Notes: generated from the letters alone by a model not told the origin. A DNA stretch of 64,000 nt from Nostoc sp. 'Peltigera membranacea cyanobiont' N6 (GCF_002949735.1 NZ_CP026682.1:62001-126000); one strand, 5' to 3'. Positions 43,190 to 50,857 are shown, counted from the first letter of the stretch. Translations and numbers: made by a program.

Positions 43190-44524
43190 ATGACTTTAGC
43201 AGAAAATCAGCTTAATAATCGGACAGCTTTTGAAGTCTTCATTCCTGGTTTTTTTGATGATTATCCACTTGAATCATCAGAATTCCGGCTGTACGCGCAT
43301 ATCCAAAGGAGAGCAGGTGTAAGCGGTTGTTTTGAGTCTATCCCTAAGATGGCTAAACATTGTTACATGGCTCTCAAAACTGCCAAAAATGCCATCAAGC
43401 TTTTACTAGCCGCCGGAATGATTGAAATACAAGAACGTATTGGAACTACTAACATTTATACTCCCACTACACCTTCTTCGTGGGTTTCTCCTAACCAAGT
43501 TCCATTACTTCGCTCCCAAATCAAAACAACAAAAGAAACCCCAGCCAAAATTAACCCCAGTCAAAATTGCACGGGGGGTGGGGGCAATTTTGCACCCAGT
43601 GGGGGGGTCAATTCTGCATGGGGGGTGGGGTCAAATTTGACCCACAAAGGTATTCCCATTAAGGGAATCCCATCTAAGGAATTCACACTAAGGGCAGTCC
43701 CCCCAAAAAGCGAGTATGTGTGTGAAGAAACTAACTTGGATTTACAACCAAATCAGGAAGAAGAACTAATTCCCGAATCTTCGTCTTCACAATCAAACCA
43801 GGAAGAACCAATTCCCGAATCTCTCACTTCGTTGTCAAATCAATCCGAGACTTTGCATCAAACAGACATTCCCTCATGTAGACCTACTATTGCGGCAGGG
43901 TTGTTCGATAAAAAAAACGAACAAGCAAACAAGAAACCAAGCAAACCAAAATTTCAGTCGATTGATGATTTGCTCAATCACATCTTGCTTGACCCCGGCA
44001 TCTTGGCATCTGAGCCTTTACCCGCAGTTTACAGAAATGAAATCAAGCTCCGTTCTTGGCGTTTCCCTTGGCGCACTTCTTGCAGAGACAACATTTACCA
44101 AACCTGCGATCGCCGTTTGGTGGAGTTAATCGCCAAGGAGAGAGCCGAGTGGGACAAGGTTAATTGGCAGCAAAAAGTCCCCACTGTGATCAAATCAATT
44201 AGCAATTTGGAGGTGAGTAAAGCTGGTTTAGAAGAACTGCTGGTTTATTGGTCAAAAGTTCTCTCTTCATCTACGCCACAAACTGAACAATCAAAAGCCA
44301 ACGACCAACCCATCGGTTACTACTCAAATCGTTCTCTTGATTGGCATAAAGCCACATTCAGTGAACTTCTAGACCGCATGGATGAAGTTGGCAAGGACAA
44401 AGCGATCGCTTCTTTTAGCAGCCGTTATGACCAACAACACCCAGGTGCAACGCTCAAATGGTTGGATTGGTTAAAGCTGACACATCCTCAAATGTATGCC
44501 TACTTACACCCACAAGCTGCGTGA
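43190..44524 (+). CDS. replisome-organizer/initiator-like wHTH protein
   Basis: A 444-residue protein directly upstream of dnaB. Residues about 12-95 form a winged HTH of the phage replication type: FIPGFFDDYPLESSEFRLYAHIQRRA, SIPKMAKHCYMALKTAKNAIKLLLAAGMIEIQERIGTTNIYTPT. A Gly/Pro linker with internal repeats follows (CTGGGGNFAPSGGVNSA), then an acidic Ser/Gln-rich part and a C-terminal helical domain (about 330-444). This plan (wHTH, repeat linker that carries iteron-like DNA, helical tail, with the helicase gene behind) is that of phage and plasmid initiators that load the helicase. No catalytic motif; the role is inferred. Confidence 0.7.
   Translation: MTLAENQLNNRTAFEVFIPGFFDDYPLESSEFRLYAHIQRRAGVSGCFESIPKMAKHCYMALKTAKNAIKLLLAAGMIEIQERIGTTNIYTPTTPSSWVSPNQVPLLRSQIKTTKETPAKINPSQNCTGGGGNFAPSGGVNSAWGVGSNLTHKGIPIKGIPSKEFTLRAVPPKSEYVCEETNLDLQPNQEEELIPESSSSQSNQEEPIPESLTSLSNQSETLHQTDIPSCRPTIAAGLFDKKNEQANKKPSKPKFQSIDDLLNHILLDPGILASEPLPAVYRNEIKLRSWRFPWRTSCRDNIYQTCDRRLVELIAKERAEWDKVNWQQKVPTVIKSISNLEVSKAGLEELLVYWSKVLSSSTPQTEQSKANDQPIGYYSNRSLDWHKATFSELLDRMDEVGKDKAIASFSSRYDQQHPGATLKWLDWLKLTHPQMYAYLHPQAA
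43561..43645 (+). repeat. iteron-like tandem repeats inside the initiator-like gene (candidate origin)
   Basis: Four consecutive units at 43561, 43585, 43609 and 43632 are 24, 24, 23 and a partial 14 bp long. The consensus is CAAATTTGCA, then a short C/T run, then a G-rich block GGGGGGTGGGG. They lie in the linker-coding part of a gene upstream of dnaB, which is where origins lie in lambda-like O genes and related phages. The G runs also make quadruplex formation possible. Confidence 0.5.
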
Positions 44525-44577
44525 ACAACACGGAATCTAGATTTTCTAGAAATCAAAATTTTCAAATGAGGTGAACT

Positions 44578-45942
44578 ATGACACAAGACAAAACAAACTT
44601 CACATCGCAACAAGACCGCTTACCTCCACAAAGCATTGAGGCTGAAGAAGTAATACTTGGTGGCATCATGCTCGACCCAAGTGCCATGAGCCGAATCAGC
44701 GATCGCTTAGTAGCAGATGCTTTTTACATCAATGCCCACAAAGACATTTATCAAGCAGCCCTACGACTGTACAGCCAAGGATTACCAACAGACTTGCTTT
44801 GCATTACCAACTGGTTGTCTGATAATGGTTTATTGTTCCGTATCGGTGGACGCAATAAACTGGCCAGTCTAGTTGACCGTACTGTGTCAGCTGTGAACAT
44901 CGATGTTTTAGCTGACTTGGTAATGGAAAAATACCAAAGGCGGCAGTTAATCCTTGCTGGCACTGAGATTGTTCAACTCGGTTATGCCACCGAAACTGAT
45001 TTACCTGTAATTCTCGACGAAGCCGAACAAAAAGTCTACTGCATTAAGTCTGAGCATTCTGCCTCTGACTTGGTTCATATTTCTCATGCCCTAGCCGACA
45101 CTTTTACCGAAATTGAAGCACGTCATGCTGGTACAGGTTCACCAGCACTGGCTAGTGGATTTTATGACCTGGACAGTATACTCGGCGGTGGTTTTCGCAA
45201 AGGACGGTTGTATGTATTGGCTGCTCGTCCTTCTGTTGGTAAATCCGCTTTGGCTGGTAATCTCGCTCTCAATGTTGCCAAAACTGGGAAGATGCCGATC
45301 TGCGTTTTCAGCTTGGAAATGTCTACTGATGAGTACGTACAGCGATTCTTGAGCAGCGAATCTGGCATTGAAAATAACTTCTTAGAAACTGGGAATGTCT
45401 CTGACAGCCAGTGGCAACCTTTGAGCGTGGCGATCGCGCAGTTAAGCGAACAACAGATTTTCATCAACGACGAATCTTGCCCTTCTCTTAATGAAATCCG
45501 TAGCCAAGTCCGCCGAATCTCATCCCATTACGGTGGTGTTGGGCTTGTGATCATTGACTACTTACAACTGATGGCTCTTGATACTGATTCACGGGTGAAC
45601 ATGGCTCAACGAGTCGGTGAAATCAGCCGGGGATTAAAAAGATTAGCCAAAGATTTGGATGTGCCTGTACTGGCTTTGTCCCAACTCAACCGCGAAGTTG
45701 AACACCGTAACGATAAACGCCCTGTACTAAGTGATTTAAAAGACAGTGGTGCTGTTGAGCAAGACAGTGATGTTGTGATCATGCTTTACCGCGAAGAAAT
45801 GTATAACCCCGATACCCCAGATCGTGGCATTGCTGAGTTAGTGGTTCGCAAGCAACGCAATGGCCCCACTGGTACAGTCAAGCTTTTATTTGACCATCAG
45901 TTTACCAGATTCAAGAATTTATCTCGTGGTCGTAGTTTTTAA
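44578..45942 (+). CDS. dnaB: replicative DNA helicase DnaB
   Basis: A 454-residue full-length DnaB. The N-terminal DnaB_N domain (about 10-115) has RLPPQSIEAEEVILGGIMLD, DAFYINAHKDIYQAALRLYSQGLPTDLLCITNWL and IGGRNKLASLVDRTVSAVNI. A linker (about 120-175) precedes the RecA-like core: Walker A AARPSVGKSALAGNLALNVA (about 218-237), Walker B VIIDYLQLM and SGAVEQDSDVVIMLYREEMYN. The initiator-like gene lies 53 bp upstream, so it is probably the dedicated helicase of this replicon rather than the chromosomal one. No intein is seen. Confidence 0.95.
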   Translation: MTQDKTNFTSQQDRLPPQSIEAEEVILGGIMLDPSAMSRISDRLVADAFYINAHKDIYQAALRLYSQGLPTDLLCITNWLSDNGLLFRIGGRNKLASLVDRTVSAVNIDVLADLVMEKYQRRQLILAGTEIVQLGYATETDLPVILDEAEQKVYCIKSEHSASDLVHISHALADTFTEIEARHAGTGSPALASGFYDLDSILGGGFRKGRLYVLAARPSVGKSALAGNLALNVAKTGKMPICVFSLEMSTDEYVQRFLSSESGIENNFLETGNVSDSQWQPLSVAIAQLSEQQIFINDESCPSLNEIRSQVRRISSHYGGVGLVIIDYLQLMALDTDSRVNMAQRVGEISRGLKRLAKDLDVPVLALSQLNREVEHRNDKRPVLSDLKDSGAVEQDSDVVIMLYREEMYNPDTPDRGIAELVVRKQRNGPTGTVKLLFDHQFTRFKNLSRGRSF

Positions 45943-45963
45943 GGAGCTACTGGAGGATAAACA

Positions 45964-46374
45964 TTGTCTTTTACACAAGATAGGGAACTAAGAATGACTG
46001 AAACTTACCAACAACTTTTACAACAATGGGCGGCTCTTGCCCCTGATGAATGTTCTACCACTGACAGGGATTACAGGTTTAAGGTAAAAGTGCTGCCCCA
46101 AGTTGAAAAGTGTTCTTTCGATAATCCCTGGCGTTCGGTTACTTCCGAGAACCTTACTTGGCGACTTCATGTAGCTGAAGATGTAATTCTCAGACAGTTG
46201 AATTTTGTTCTTCTAACAGTTTTACATCGCTGTTCTGGCCGTCAGTCCAATATTCATTTCACTTTCATAGAGCTTGGAACTATTGCCACAATCTGCAACG
46301 GGCTGCGTTCACAGTCACATCCACATCCAGCGATCGCGGCATTAGACGCATACATTCAATTGCTGGAGTTTTAA
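45964..46374 (+). CDS. hypothetical protein downstream of dnaB
   Basis: A 136-residue protein from TTG 45964, chosen because GGAGGA lies 6 nt upstream; an internal ATG at 45994 is less well placed. The chain is mostly helical (YQQLLQQWAALAPDECST; FVLLTVLHRCSGRQSNIHFTFIELGTIATICNGLRSQ; IAALDAYIQLLEF). No family recognised. The spacing suggests the same operon as dnaB. Confidence 0.55.
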   Translation: MSFTQDRELRMTETYQQLLQQWAALAPDECSTTDRDYRFKVKVLPQVEKCSFDNPWRSVTSENLTWRLHVAEDVILRQLNFVLLTVLHRCSGRQSNIHFTFIELGTIATICNGLRSQSHPHPAIAALDAYIQLLEF

Positions 46375-46379
46375 AACCC

Positions 46380-46775
46380 GTGAAAGCGATATCCGTTCGT
46401 CAGCCTTGGGCATGGGCAATTATTTATGCTCTCAAAAATGTTGAAAACCGAGGCTGGCCCATTTATTATCGCGGCGACATTCTGATTCACGCCGCAAGAA
46501 CCTGCACCAAAAAAGATTACCAGCTAGCCAGAGAATTTTGCCAAGGGATGGGGGTAGAAATTCCAGAGTTAATCTCTCTACGTCGCGGTCAAGTTATTGG
46601 CATTGTCACAATAGTTGATTGCAAGTTTTCACAAGTTGCATCTGGCTGGGGAATCCCTGGGCAGTACCATTGGAAGCTGGAGAATCCACGCGAGATTACA
46701 CCGATTCCTTACATTGGGCAGTTGGGGATTTTTGAAGTGCCAGATGAACTGGTCAGGAGTGCGATCGCCTCATGA
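46380..46775 (+). CDS. ASCH-domain protein
   Basis: A 131-residue protein, GTG start at 46380. It begins MKAISVRQPWAWAIIYALKNVENRGWPIYYRGDILIHAA, the typical ASCH/PUA-like opening with the QPWA motif and the substrate-site ENR, and continues with GQVIGIVTIVDC and QYHWKLENP. ASCH domains bind RNA or modified nucleotides; small phage-encoded ones of this form are common. It overlaps the next reading frame by 4 bp. Confidence 0.88.
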   Translation: MKAISVRQPWAWAIIYALKNVENRGWPIYYRGDILIHAARTCTKKDYQLAREFCQGMGVEIPELISLRRGQVIGIVTIVDCKFSQVASGWGIPGQYHWKLENPREITPIPYIGQLGIFEVPDELVRSAIAS

Positions 46776-47002
46776 AATCAGTCCTTTCTCTTTTCTCCGG
46801 TATCGGCGGACTCTGCCACCACGGAATATCAGCCGCAGGTCTATCCCACAAATTCCGAGTCCAGCAATTTGTCGAAATCTCCCCTTATTCTCAATCAAAA
46901 TTGCGCCATGAACAACCAGGAATTCCAATCCACGCAGATATTACCAACTACCGTTGCCAAGAATCAATTCGCAATTCGCAATTCGCAATTCGCAATTATT
47001 AA
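46772..47002 (+). pseudogene. cytosine-5 DNA methyltransferase remnant, N-terminal piece
   Basis: A 76-residue frame opening with VLSLFSGIGGLCHHGISAAGL (SAM-binding motif I of Dcm-type methyltransferases) and VEISPYSQSKLRHEQPGIPIHADI (motif II/III region). It then runs into the heptamer repeat of the adjacent element (reading IRNSQFAIRN) and stops. The PCQ catalytic motif is absent. A C-terminal piece follows the element at 47420. The gene is therefore broken, with the element inserted and the central part lost. Confidence 0.8.
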
Positions 47003-47419
47003 CTAGGAGTAAAAGAAATGAATCAAAAAATTAGTATTGCTGATAGAACGAGAGCTTTGGCAATAAGAATAGTTAAAGCTTGTACTTTTTTAGATGAAAA
47101 ACCCGGAGTTTGTCGAACATTATCAAAACAGTTACTCCGAAGTGGTACTTCTATAGGTGCAAACGTTAAAGAAGCTCAATCTGCCCAATCTGATAAAGAT
47201 TTTCTGAGCAAATTAGAAATTGCGCTTAAGGAAGAAAGAGAGACTGAATATTGGTTAGAAATATTAATCGAGGCAGAATTGGTTGATAAAAACAAGTTTG
47301 AATCCTTACTTCAAGAAACTAGAGAAATTGGAAAAATCTTAGTTGCATCTACTCGAAAAGTTAAAGAGAAAATCAACAAGCTCAATTAATTGCGAATTGC
47401 GAATTGCGAATTGCGAATT
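46966..47419 (+). mobile_element. 454-bp S23/IVP-type element with perfect 32-bp inverted repeats
   Basis: Left end 46966-46997: AATTCGC four times plus AATT. Right end 47388-47419: AATTGCG four times plus AATT. They are exact reverse complements. The only gene inside encodes a four-helix-bundle protein. The element splits a methyltransferase gene. No direct target duplication is seen (flanks CAAGAATC and GGTTTGAC). Four-helix-bundle proteins of this family are known from intervening sequences in 23S rRNA genes; a mobile unit is my inference. Confidence 0.65.
47018..47389 (+). CDS. four-helix bundle protein (S23 / 23S rRNA intervening-sequence family)
   Basis: A 123-residue protein of the S23/IVP family. 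The opening helix (SIADRTRALAIRIVKACTFLDEKPGVCRTLSKQLLRSGTSIGANVKEAQSAQSDKDF) has the signature LLRSGTSIGANVxEAQxA. LEIALKEERETEYWLEILIEAELVDK and a final helix follow. The family includes the pentameric proteins encoded in 23S rRNA intervening sequences and is related to the Avd accessory protein of diversity-generating retroelements. AGGAG lies about 8 nt before the ATG. No reverse transcriptase is in the window. Flanked by 32-bp inverted repeats. Confidence 0.92.
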   Translation: MNQKISIADRTRALAIRIVKACTFLDEKPGVCRTLSKQLLRSGTSIGANVKEAQSAQSDKDFLSKLEIALKEERETEYWLEILIEAELVDKNKFESLLQETREIGKILVASTRKVKEKINKLN

Positions 47420-47668
47420 GGTTTGACCCCCTGGGCAGACCAAATTGGAAATCAGATTACGCAAGTACGGCTCTCTCATGAAGACCGAAGCTATCAACCC
47501 GGCATTCGTGAGGTGGCTTTTAGGATTCCCGTTGGAGTAGCCAAGGCAATCAAGGGCAATTACGATGCCCGTCGCGCTTATGGTTTGAGTTGCTCTCCAA
47601 GGCAAGCTGCGATCGCTTGGAAACGGATTGATTATTTGTGCAGTCTAAACTCCTGTCAGGAGGCATAA
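47420..47668 (+). pseudogene. cytosine-5 DNA methyltransferase remnant, C-terminal piece
   Basis: From the right edge of the IVP element, the frame reads GLTPWADQIGNQITQVRLSHED and GIREVAFRIPVGVAKAIKGNYDARRAYGLSCSPRQAAIAWKRIDYL. This fits the C-terminus of a phage- or plasmid-type C5 methyltransferase. It continues in frame out of the right repeat (MRIANCELRI), so the apparent ORF start lies inside the repeat and is not a real start. Together with the piece at 46772 it accounts for about 150 residues of a protein normally well over 300 residues long. Confidence 0.6.
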
Positions 47669-47670
47669 GC

Positions 47671-48159
47671 ATGATTAACCTTGTCCAAACTTTAGAAACT
47701 TGCTGGTATGTTTCACCACCTTGGGGAAAAGAGATTCCTCCCTTAGAAGTTTCCCTGTTAGAGAAAGTTTACGTCACTACCACCAAATCTTTCGGTTACT
47801 GTTGCGGTGTAGAGTGGTCAGCTAAAGGCTGGAGTTATGAGATTGTCTCCGGCAAGGATAATTTAACTGTTTTAGGACGTGAAATCATTGGTACAGGAAA
47901 CTTACAATTAGTTACCAAAGAAAAACCTGTGTTCCGCCTGGGCGAATTAGTCGAGTTTCGGTTTCATGGCGATGGGCCACCAGCAAGGATTGTCCAGGGC
48001 ATTCAACTGATTTGCGATTGCTGGTTCTACTGCATCGAATGGATGTCCCCTGCTATATCGGAAAGAGGTGACGGGGTTTTTACTTTCAGAGATCCGATCG
48101 CCCTTGGCGGGGCTTCGCCCATCGCACGAGTGACTGACTATGATTTAGAGAGGGTGTGA
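47671..48159 (+). CDS. DUF1392 family protein
   Basis: A 162-residue protein from ATG 47671, with AGGAGG 7 nt upstream. The sequence LETCWYVSPPWGKEIPPLEVSLLEKVYVTTTKSFGYCCGVEWSAKGWSYEIV is the typical DUF1392 opening. RLGELVEFRFHGDGPPARIVQGI and WFYCIEWMSP follow. DUF1392 is a cyanobacterial family common on plasmids and of unknown function. A stop-start overlap follows into a 20-codon ORF. Confidence 0.85.
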   Translation: MINLVQTLETCWYVSPPWGKEIPPLEVSLLEKVYVTTTKSFGYCCGVEWSAKGWSYEIVSGKDNLTVLGREIIGTGNLQLVTKEKPVFRLGELVEFRFHGDGPPARIVQGIQLICDCWFYCIEWMSPAISERGDGVFTFRDPIALGGASPIARVTDYDLERV

Positions 48160-48161
48160 GT

Positions 48162-48224
48162 ATGACAGTATACACTTCATACTACCATAGTAAAATCGAC
48201 TACGGAACACCTGACCATCCTTGA
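48162..48224 (+). pseudogene. 20-codon ORF, possible truncated N-terminus
   Basis: The frame MTVYTSYYHSKIDYGTPDHP starts 2 bp after the DUF1392 stop, sharing its GTATGA-type junction, and ends at 48224. The opening VYTSYY resembles the start of small plasmid proteins (possibly DUF488-like). Too short to be a full gene; probably a remnant at the edge of the copper island. Confidence 0.25.
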
Positions 48225-48294
48225 ACTGCTCGGTGGTGTCAAGAGATAGGACTATGTTCTCCCTGATTGAGAGAATGTAGAAACGATAAGCTCT

Positions 48295-48609
48295 TCATCT
48301 TGATGGACTGTCTTGATTGTTCATCATTCCTGGCATATTGTTCATCATTCCTGGCATTTTATTCATCATTGTTTGGCAACACTTACATCCAGTTTGGTTT
48401 GGCTGCTGTGGTGTTTGATTCGTTGGCGCTGTTCTTTGACTGGTCAGCACTTGAATTAGTTTTGCTTGGTTTACAGCCCTGGCGGGTTGATTCGGGGTTA
48501 CAGTTCCCTTGGGTGTGTTGGCAAAGGAAGCGGTAGTGGTTAACGTAAGCAATGCAAAACTAGCTACGGCTCCACTCAATACTGTCTTAACGCCTGTACT
48601 GATGTTCAT
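48295..48609 (-). CDS. secreted Met-rich protein, candidate copper-binding
   Basis: A 104-residue protein with a clear Sec signal peptide (VKTVLSGAVASFALLTLTTTASFA, cleavage near ASFA-N). The mature part is Pro/Gln/Thr-rich. It ends with CKCC and a Met-rich tail (MMNKMPGMMNNMPGMMNN) with eight methionines in 18 residues. Met clusters and CxCC bind Cu(I). First gene of the copper island on this strand; it lies downstream of the next gene in the same orientation. Function is inferred from composition and position. Confidence 0.65.
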   Translation of the reverse strand: MNISTGVKTVLSGAVASFALLTLTTTASFANTPKGTVTPNQPARAVNQAKLIQVLTSQRTAPTNQTPQQPNQTGCKCCQTMMNKMPGMMNNMPGMMNNQDSPSR

Positions 48610-48680
48610 TTTTTTACTTTCAATTATTGTGTTAAGTTAGTAGTCTACGAGAAACTAAAGTCATTCTAAAGTCTCTATAA

Positions 48681-49559
48681 TTAAACAGCATTTATCCAAA
48701 AATCAGCTGTGACGATTTTGCCATTGCGATTAAACTGACCCCAGAGCTTATACTTCCCTGGTTGAGGAAAACTAGCCATAAAATGAACCTGCCCAACAGG
48801 GGCATCTTTTAGAGCATGGGCATGAATATAATCTTCTGCTTTCAACAGAGTTGACTGCCGTAGGATGACTAAATGCCCCCTTTCTCCCAAATAAGGCTGC
48901 AAGTCTGTAAGCGGCTGATTGTTAAAAGTATCTTCTAATTTAAACATGATGGTGACTTCTTTACCTACTTTTACAGTGGGTTCAGAAACAGCGAGATTGA
49001 CTTTAGTATTATTAAACTTTTTATTGCGATTTAAGTCAATTTCTGGAGATGCAATACTGTTTCCAGTAACTTGTGTTTTCAATACTGAAACTTGTTCCGC
49101 TTGACCAGCAGGTTTGTAGTCGCTAAAAAATGTGTAACCGCCTGCTTGCGGAAAACGGGCTGCAACTTCAAACTGCCCATTTTCCTTATATGTCGGATGA
49201 AGATGACTGAAAAACTGAAGATCATCGCTGACAAGAATGAGGTGCATTAATTTTTCTTGGAAAATGTCAAATTTTGCAATCTCTTTCCCATCCAAATCTT
49301 GAACATCAATCAATATCGGAATACTTTTATTGGGGGTAATAATACTTGGAACTTTTAGGTTTGCCTGAGTCAATGCTTTCTTCTCATCACCCGCGCCACT
49401 TGTTGAATGTTCTCTGTGATTTATCTCACCCATCGAATGCTCCTCATGCTGATGTGTGGCAGCAGATATTGGTTTCCCTTCGTCTCTAACTAATAAGGAG
49501 CAACTTTGAGCCAGTATCAAAGTAGTAGTTATAGCAATTGCATTCAGAAATCGATTCAT
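48681..49559 (-). CDS. putative copper-island lipoprotein with His-rich linker
   Basis: A 292-residue protein. The signal peptide ends in a lipobox (TLILAQSC), so it is a likely lipoprotein. The linker after it is His-rich (HQHEEHSMGEINHREHS), a metal-binding type. Then come two related beta domains with HLILVSDDLQFFSHLHP, FPQAGGYTFFSDY and HLVILRQSTLLKAEDYIHAHAL, FPQPGKYKLWGQFNRNGKIVTADFW. The pattern resembles YtkA/FixH-like or CopC-like immunoglobulin folds. It was probably exported to bind or relay copper. Function inferred from composition and position in the island. Confidence 0.7.
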   Translation of the reverse strand: MNRFLNAIAITTTLILAQSCSLLVRDEGKPISAATHQHEEHSMGEINHREHSTSGAGDEKKALTQANLKVPSIITPNKSIPILIDVQDLDGKEIAKFDIFQEKLMHLILVSDDLQFFSHLHPTYKENGQFEVAARFPQAGGYTFFSDYKPAGQAEQVSVLKTQVTGNSIASPEIDLNRNKKFNNTKVNLAVSEPTVKVGKEVTIMFKLEDTFNNQPLTDLQPYLGERGHLVILRQSTLLKAEDYIHAHALKDAPVGQVHFMASFPQPGKYKLWGQFNRNGKIVTADFWINAV

Positions 49560-49593
49560 TGATTTTGCTCCATTTTTTAATAATTGAAGTTAT

Positions 49594-49806
49594 TCAAAAG
49601 TCTGAATTCGTCTGGGGAGTTAATATGGCAAGCATTAGAACCACAACTTTTAGTTGCCAAGGTGCTAATATTAAACTGACAATTAGGCAAGCAACTGTAG
49701 ATAAACTTGTTAATTCTGCCATGTCGTCACTAGAGTTTTTAAACAAATAACTAACTGCTAAACCTATCGTCAGTGGAATCAGAAAAAGTAAACTCATATA
49801 AGTCAC
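49594..49806 (-). CDS. small two-span membrane protein
   Basis: A 70-residue protein with two hydrophobic segments (LLFLIPLTIGLAVSYLF and LSTVACLIVSLILAPWQLKVVVLMLAIL). I recognise the pattern as a conserved small cyanobacterial membrane protein (recollection). It is the next gene upstream of the His-rich lipoprotein on the same strand. Function unknown. Confidence 0.65.
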   Translation of the reverse strand: MTYMSLLFLIPLTIGLAVSYLFKNSSDDMAELTSLSTVACLIVSLILAPWQLKVVVLMLAILTPQTNSDF

Positions 49807-49903
49807 CTCTCTTCTAAAAGCAGAAGGACTTTTCTAAAATGAATATTTGACTATCAGCAGTTCATTCAATGCTGACTACTGATAGTAGAATAAACTCAAA
49901 AAA

Positions 49904-50098
49904 CTAAACAGATGGATAGCCTATGGCAGCTATTACTTCTTTAATTTTAGTTTCAGGTGCTTGAGTTTCTATACTGACAATTTTTGTTTTTGTATCAGCT
50001 TGCACTGTTGCTGTAGAATCAATTGATTGAATTGCTTTGGTGATAGTATTCGCGCAAGCAGAACAAGCCAGTTTGGGAACCGTTAGTTGCAGCGTCAT
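49904..50098 (-). CDS. HMA-domain copper chaperone (Atx1/CopZ type) 1
   Basis: A 64-residue protein, one whole HMA fold. The metal site is LACSACANTITKAI (CxxC), and the chain ends AAIGYP. It probably carries Cu(I) to the P-type ATPase. It is a near duplicate of the chaperone at 54089 (both MTLQL...VP, CSAC). The promoter at 50180-50212 has a MerR-type dyad. ATG at 50098. Confidence 0.9.
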   Translation of the reverse strand: MTLQLTVPKLACSACANTITKAIQSIDSTATVQADTKTKIVSIETQAPETKIKEVIAAIGYPSV

Positions 50099-50179
50099 AG
50101 GATTAAATTCCTTATTGAGGATAACTAATTTTCTGAAAATCGTTGAGTAGATATACGATTAATCTACTTAACTAAAATT

Positions 50180-50212
50180 AGTTTAATCTCTCCAGCTTAC
50201 GGGAGAGTCAAG
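50180..50212 (-). promoter_or_regulatory. MerR-type promoter/operator before chaperone 1
   Basis: On the minus strand: TTGACT (-35), CTCTCC/GGAGAG dyad, 20-bp spacer, then TAAACT (-10). The long spacer with a dyad between -35 and -10 is the hallmark of MerR-family activation. The same layout is repeated at 50787, 54312 and 56008. Confidence 0.7.
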
Positions 50213-50334
50213 AGGTAAAATTGAAAAAACAACTAATTTATTTATAAATAATTTATATCAATATAAAATCAGCATATCAACTTAGATTAATGCGTTGATA
50301 TGCTGAAAAAAAATCAGACGGACAGCTTGATTGT

Positions 50335-50748
50335 TTAATTTCTTTCAATAATAGGACAAATTGTTTGTTCAGGATTTTCAGGTATTGTCTCCCAACCAGA
50401 AACTAGCCCTGATAATTCTTGTCTCAGAATAAGTAATTGCTGAATTTGTTCATCAATGGCTGTTATCTTATCTTGCAGTTTAGCTTTTATATGTACGCAT
50501 GGTAATTCACCTCCGTCGTGAACATTCAAAAAATCCTTAATTTCTGATAAAGTCAATCCCAGACTTTGGGCACGTTTGATAAAGTGCAGTCGCTCCAAAA
50601 CATCAGAGTTAAATAATCTAAATCCACCCTCGGTTCTCCCTAATGACCTGAGTAGACCTAGCTCCTCATAGTAGCGAATAGTTTTAATTGGTACACCGCT
50701 AGACTTGGCAACATTACCAATGAGTTTTGGCGTTTCTTGGACTAACAT
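50335..50748 (-). CDS. MerR-family heavy-metal-responsive regulator
   Basis: A 137-residue protein. The wHTH (about 8-75) has IGNVAKSSGVPIKTIRYYEELGLLRSLGRTEGGFRLF. A dimerisation helix follows (AKLQDKITAIDEQIQQLLILRQELSGL). A Cys at LPC (about 83, the ZntR Cys79-like position) and a late Cys in the CueR-like CPIIERN tail are the likely metal ligands. CueR's first loop cysteine is missing. It probably senses Cu(I) or another soft metal and activates the four dyad promoters in this island, including its own. ATG at 50748. Confidence 0.85.
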   Translation of the reverse strand: MLVQETPKLIGNVAKSSGVPIKTIRYYEELGLLRSLGRTEGGFRLFNSDVLERLHFIKRAQSLGLTLSEIKDFLNVHDGGELPCVHIKAKLQDKITAIDEQIQQLLILRQELSGLVSGWETIPENPEQTICPIIERN

Positions 50749-50786
50749 ATTTAGCTGCTCTCATGTTAAATAAGTTTATTTACCTT

Positions 50787-50818
50787 ATCTTAAACTCTCC
50801 AGTTAGCTGGAGAGTCAA
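50787..50818 (-). promoter_or_regulatory. MerR-type promoter/operator before merR
   Basis: On the minus strand: TTGACT (-35), perfect dyad CTCTCCAG-N4-CTGGAGAG, 20-bp spacer, then TAAGAT (-10). It lies about 40 bp upstream of the merR ATG. This implies autoregulation. Confidence 0.75.
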
Positions 50819-50857
50819 GTGGGAACAGGATCATCTTGCTAATTATTTGCTACTGGA

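Noticed and set aside
47018..47389. Diversity-generating retroelement (Avd relative)
   Set aside because: The four-helix-bundle gene is of the S23/IVP type and there is no reverse transcriptase or template/variable repeat pair nearby.
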